Assembly (NCBI GenBank): GCA_003427395.1 | Contig: BFEA01000286.1 | Location: forward strand, 1,455,303-1,485,114 | Length of the DNA: 29,812 nucleotides | Direction of reading: 5' to 3' | Source of the DNA: Chara braunii | Taxonomy: Eukaryota; Streptophyta; Charophyceae; Charales; Characeae | In this document: positions 26,922 to 29,812 of the stretch, in pieces | Position numbering within the stretch: position 1 is the stretch's first letter | Layout of the letters: every line of letters starts with the position of its first letter | Translations under genes and position numbers: made by a program | The notes under the pieces: generated by a model | Seen by the model: only the letters and a program-made list of their open reading frames with translations | Told to the model about the DNA's origin: nothing | The model's database searches: none

Positions 26922-27050
26922 CGGAAGGAGGCATGAGTGGATCTATGTTGTATCATGTTATTTAAGACTTGCCGGTGGAAGAGGAACTGGACTGATGCAC
27001 CCCAGAATGGACATAGAGCCAGGACCATAGGGTCCTGTTTCTTAAAAAAA
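26922..27050 (+). mobile_element. 5'-truncated LINE 3' end, copy D
   Basis: From cggaaggaggcatgagtgga to the terminal hairpin (27020-27037: CAGGACC, loop ATAG, GGTCCTG, perfect) and a short A7 tail (27044-27050). Aligns with copy A from its cggaaggaag block onward. No clear target-site duplication. Confidence 0.85.
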
Positions 27051-27343
27051 CAAGTGGACCCAACGCGGCGAAGCCGCGCCCCAGTCCTGCCTGTACACGA
27101 CAGGAACTGTGGCAATGTCGGTCTCTTTGTGTGTGTGTGTATAGGATGAGCAAAATCGGAATAAATCTTCAGCCAGAACATGGAAATTTACACTGCCACA
27201 CTTTTTTCTTCTTTTTTTTTAGCCCCTTCATGCTTGCATCAACTGAGCAGACTGACACCGCGACAGACAGATACATTGAAAAGAAACCCCCGTGTGAGTA
27301 TAAACTAAAGAGCTGTCAGATGCAAATGTCGCCGCGCGTGCGG
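27051..27343. other. No recognisable gene
   Basis: Short unique-looking stretch with a GT run near 27128 and T-rich tract near 27203-27220. Confidence 0.45.
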
Positions 27344-27367
27344 AAGAGAGAGAGCGAGAGCGAACGA

Positions 27368-27398
<31 letters not shown>

Positions 27399-27408
27399 GG
27401 AGAGAGGA
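27344..27408. repeat. (GA)/(CG) purine-alternating microsatellite
   Basis: gagagagcgagag, then gcgcgcgcgcg, then gagagagagagag. The CG block is a potential Z-DNA former. Confidence 0.9.
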
Positions 27409-27587
27409 AATGTAAGTCTCCATATCTTTTTTCTCTTTTGTGCATTGAATCCGAACACGATAAACGCGCAGCTATGAACTTGTGTTCGAACATGAGTGGC
27501 GCGCCGGCCTCGAACACGCTGAAAAGGGCTGCTATGAACAGAGCGAATGGAAACAAAGCGCCGCCGCCGAAGATTCGTTCTCCAAGC

Positions 27588-28035
27588 ACTAAACAAAACA
27601 GCCCACCAACCAACTGCATGTGGGGCCAGAAGACGCGGGAAAAAAGAACAAAAGAACAACTCAGAGTCTGCAGCTATGTACTCGTATTCAAACGTGCACC
27701 TGGATATTTGCGACCCCGCCAGCCCCACACAACGCCGCGGTCCAACTGCACGTGGGGCCAGAAGAGGAGGTGGAAAAAAAGAAAAAACGAACAACTCAGA
27801 GTCTGCAGCTGTGTACTTGTATCTGAACGAGGCCAGGACATTTGTGACCCCGCAAGCCAGTGCGGCCCACACAACGCCGCAGCCCACATACACGTGGGTC
27901 CAGAAGACGCGGAAAAAAGAAAGAAAGAGCCACTCAAAGTCTGCAGCTATGTACTTGTATTCGAACGTGCACCTGGATTTTTGCGACCCTGTCAGCCAGT
28001 GCGGCGCACGCAACGCCGCAGGCCCAACAGGGAAT
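27588..28035 (+). repeat. Three tandem units of 132-142 bp
   Basis: The block gtggggccagaag, poly-A, aactcagagtctgcagctat, then gacc.cg.cagcc and caacgccgc starts at 27620, 27752 and 27894, and a partial relic precedes it. Units are diverged by substitutions and small indels. Long frames stay open on both strands across the array (222 and 178 residues on +, 261 on -), but their peptides are only translations of the repeat and no family is recognisable. Confidence 0.85.
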
Positions 28036-29043
28036 GGCGTTTTTCCAGCGCTGGCAGCCGGGCCTCGCGGGAGCGTTACGTGAGACCCGGCTTACACTTT
28101 AATTAGAGTGCAGGAAAAGTGAAGTTGGCAAGGGTGAGTCTAGAAAAAGCAAAGTTGGCAAGGGTAGTAGCTGCATATCCTCCCCCAGAAGAGATCCTAA
28201 GATAATTGGTGTGAGTTACATGTGCGTCGTGTGGCTGATCGTCCGAAAAGACCAGCTAGGCAGCGCGCCCCTATTTGACTCATTCTGACCTGCATTATTT
28301 GTGGGCTAGGACGCGAAGTGGGCGCTTGAACTCCGGAACTGCTAAAAATGTGTTAGCAGAAGGGAAATTGGCAAGCGTAATAGTGCATATCCTCCTCTTT
28401 GTTCAAACAACGAGTTGCACCATGATCATCATACAAAGGGCTAGAATCTTGCATGGCCTCATCGAGCAGCCATTCTTCCCTTGCAATAGTAATCAACAAG
28501 GAAAGAGGTTCCAATACTGGTGTTTGCTCTTCAGTGATGTCTCTGCAACCATGCTCTTATCCACCCATTTTTTAATGGCCATTGGACTCCTGATTTTCTT
28601 TCTTTTTTCTATGGATTCATTGACTGTTTGTGTTTGTCGCTGCTTTTTTTAATGCCATCCAGTTGTTTCTCTTTTGGAAATGCTCTGCGAATTTGTGCGT
28701 TCGGCTTGGATGCGAGCATGGTGGCATGTGCTGTTGCTGACTTTGGGGGTGATTGGGAAGTGCTGGGTTGAGCGGGGGTTGTTAACTGAGATGGCATGCG
28801 GTGACTTGGCAGGTGACAGGAGTGGAAATTCCGCGAAGTTCGAAAGTGCCCACTGACCAAATTGATTGGATAAGAATGGGTAAGTGTTGATGAATCAAGC
28901 ACACACTCTCTCCTTTTTCTGAACGAAACTCGTTAACTCATTCCTGCCTAACTTCCAATCCCCCACCCCCTCCCCCCCTCTCTCCCTCTCTAGTTCTTTT
29001 TTTTTTTGCTATCCTTTTTTTAAAAAAAATTTTTTATAGAAAA
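28036..29043. other. No recognisable gene; short dispersed repeat
   Basis: aagttggcaagggtagtag with gcatatcctcc (28151-28181) recurs as aaattggcaagcgtaatag with gcatatcctcc (28364-28394); a shorter relative (gcagaagaaaagttggcaac) lies at 26903. The 28400-28900 part has small ORFs on both strands without domains. Homopolymers occupy 28996-29036. Confidence 0.45.
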
Positions 29044-29812
29044 CAGAACCTTTTGGTTCTGGCTCCTACCATTCTGGGGAGCGACAGTCCGGTTCCTATT
29101 CCCCCGGCAAGTCAATATGGAAAACATGGGAGACTCACGCACGCTCCTCCCCATTATAGCTGGGAGGTCCGAGTGGACGGCATTGATTACTTCCCTGAGG
29201 AAGGATGTACCACCCCTCACCCCTGCCTAACTTAGCCTGTGCTATTTGATCTGCCTGGCTGTTGCCAATCTGTCTGAACCCAGTCCAGCTCCTCTCAGCT
29301 GTGATGCTGTCGGGTTGGTGTGTTATGCTAGAGCGGTCTGGAACGCCTACGAGCCTCTTGAAATCTCTAACATCCTAAGCCCTGTATGCCTTGTTTCTGT
29401 CTAAACCTTAAAACCTAAACCCTCAAGCTAAAACCCTGAACCCTTGTTGACTGTAGTGTGTTTTTANGGTCTGTCTCTGTCAGAATTTTCTGTGTTGAAN
29501 CTGTTGAATATGCCTATAGTTTCTTTGTGGGGTAGTTTGGGTGGGGTGGGCGGTGACTGAGGGGGTTTGTGCAGTGGTGAAGGTTTTGAGATTCTGGGTC
29601 GATGGGCTTGGGGTTATGGGCTTGGGACGGGGGAGCGAGGATAAATGTGGTAAGGGAGGGACTGTGTTACAGTTGGGGAGAACGAATTTTGTTGGAGTTG
29701 GGAATTTCTGAGGCGTGTAGGTGCACAATGTGGGGGTTCTCAGGTGGTGTCCTGTTCTGTTGTGGTTAGTATGTGTGTGGGTGGGTTGGCTTGGGGGGTG
29801 TAATGGGGTGTA
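29044..29812 (-). mobile_element. LINE 3' region, copy E
   Basis: On the minus strand it ends in the terminal hairpin (29061-29044: CAGAACC, loop AAAA, GGTTCTG, perfect) followed by an A-rich tail (29040 down to about 28999). The + strand block ggatgtaccacccctcaccc at 29203 matches copy B. Degenerate telomere-like units (cctaaaccctcaagctaaaa) lie at about 29412-29431. It may run beyond the window; N bases at 29467 and 29500 mark unresolved positions. Confidence 0.7.

Noticed and set aside
1-29812. CRISPR arrays, bacterial operons or a defence system
   Set aside because: No regularly spaced repeats with unique spacers; introns, snRNA relics, LINEs and microsatellites mark the window as eukaryotic.

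Overview
The window looks like a repeat-rich nuclear region of a streptophyte (green-lineage) eukaryote, most likely a charophyte alga of the Chara type. This is inferred from plant-type U6 snRNA relics, a 5-oxoprolinase first exon with a canonical GT donor, GT-AG introns, a plant-like set of retroelements (chromodomain Ty3/gypsy, LINE, DIRS-like, Penelope-like) and long TA, CA/GA and CT microsatellites. Single N bases and an untrimmed sequencing adapter show it is a draft short-read scaffold. The only convincing host gene piece is exon 1 of 5-oxoprolinase (9272-9358, +). Almost everything else is mobile DNA in various states of decay.

Layout. 1-105: tail of a ribozyme-bearing repeat plus TA repeats. 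300-5950 (+, with one arm on -): a decayed DIRS-like tyrosine-recombinase retroelement, with spliced gag-like exons, RT/RNase H on +, a recombinase-like ORF on - and a pair of 102-bp direct repeats. 5960-7700: non-coding, with inverted-repeat elements. 7700-8400: TA microsatellites holding a small element with a near-perfect type III hammerhead ribozyme, plus a Nextera mate-pair junction adapter that marks an assembly artefact. 8400-9420: upstream region and exon 1 of 5-oxoprolinase. 9900-10500: two retroposed U6 snRNA pseudogenes, each with perfect target-site duplications. 10830-11430: an 18-bp inverted-repeat pair enclosing a tRNA-derived SINE head. 12106-13352 (-): a Penelope-like fragment with an N-terminal GIY-YIG nuclease. 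13480-15745 (-): an old LINE split by a younger 349-bp LINE 3' end with 16-bp target-site duplications. 15960-18100: MITE-like and SINE-like pieces. 18261-19447 (-): LINE 3' region. 19456-19566 (-): retroposed U2 fragment inside what may be the LTR of the chromovirus at 19740-22345 (-). 23331-23420: another ribozyme-element copy. 23570-23822: compound microsatellite with an N. 23938-25560 (-): LINE. 26922-27050 (+): LINE 3' end. 27588-28035: three tandem repeats of about 135 bp. 29044-end (-): LINE 3' region.

How it fits together. Five copies of the LINE 3' end share a terminal 7-bp hairpin with a 4-nt loop next to the A-rich tail, with a compensatory base change between copies, which is the expected recognition site for the LINE reverse transcriptase. 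The same machinery probably pasted in the U6 and U2 RNAs. The hammerhead element is a separate small system: its copies all end in GACG followed by TA repeats, some are 5'-truncated directly at TA repeats, and one 90-nt stretch is identical between copies 15 kb apart, so it appears recently active and TA-associated.
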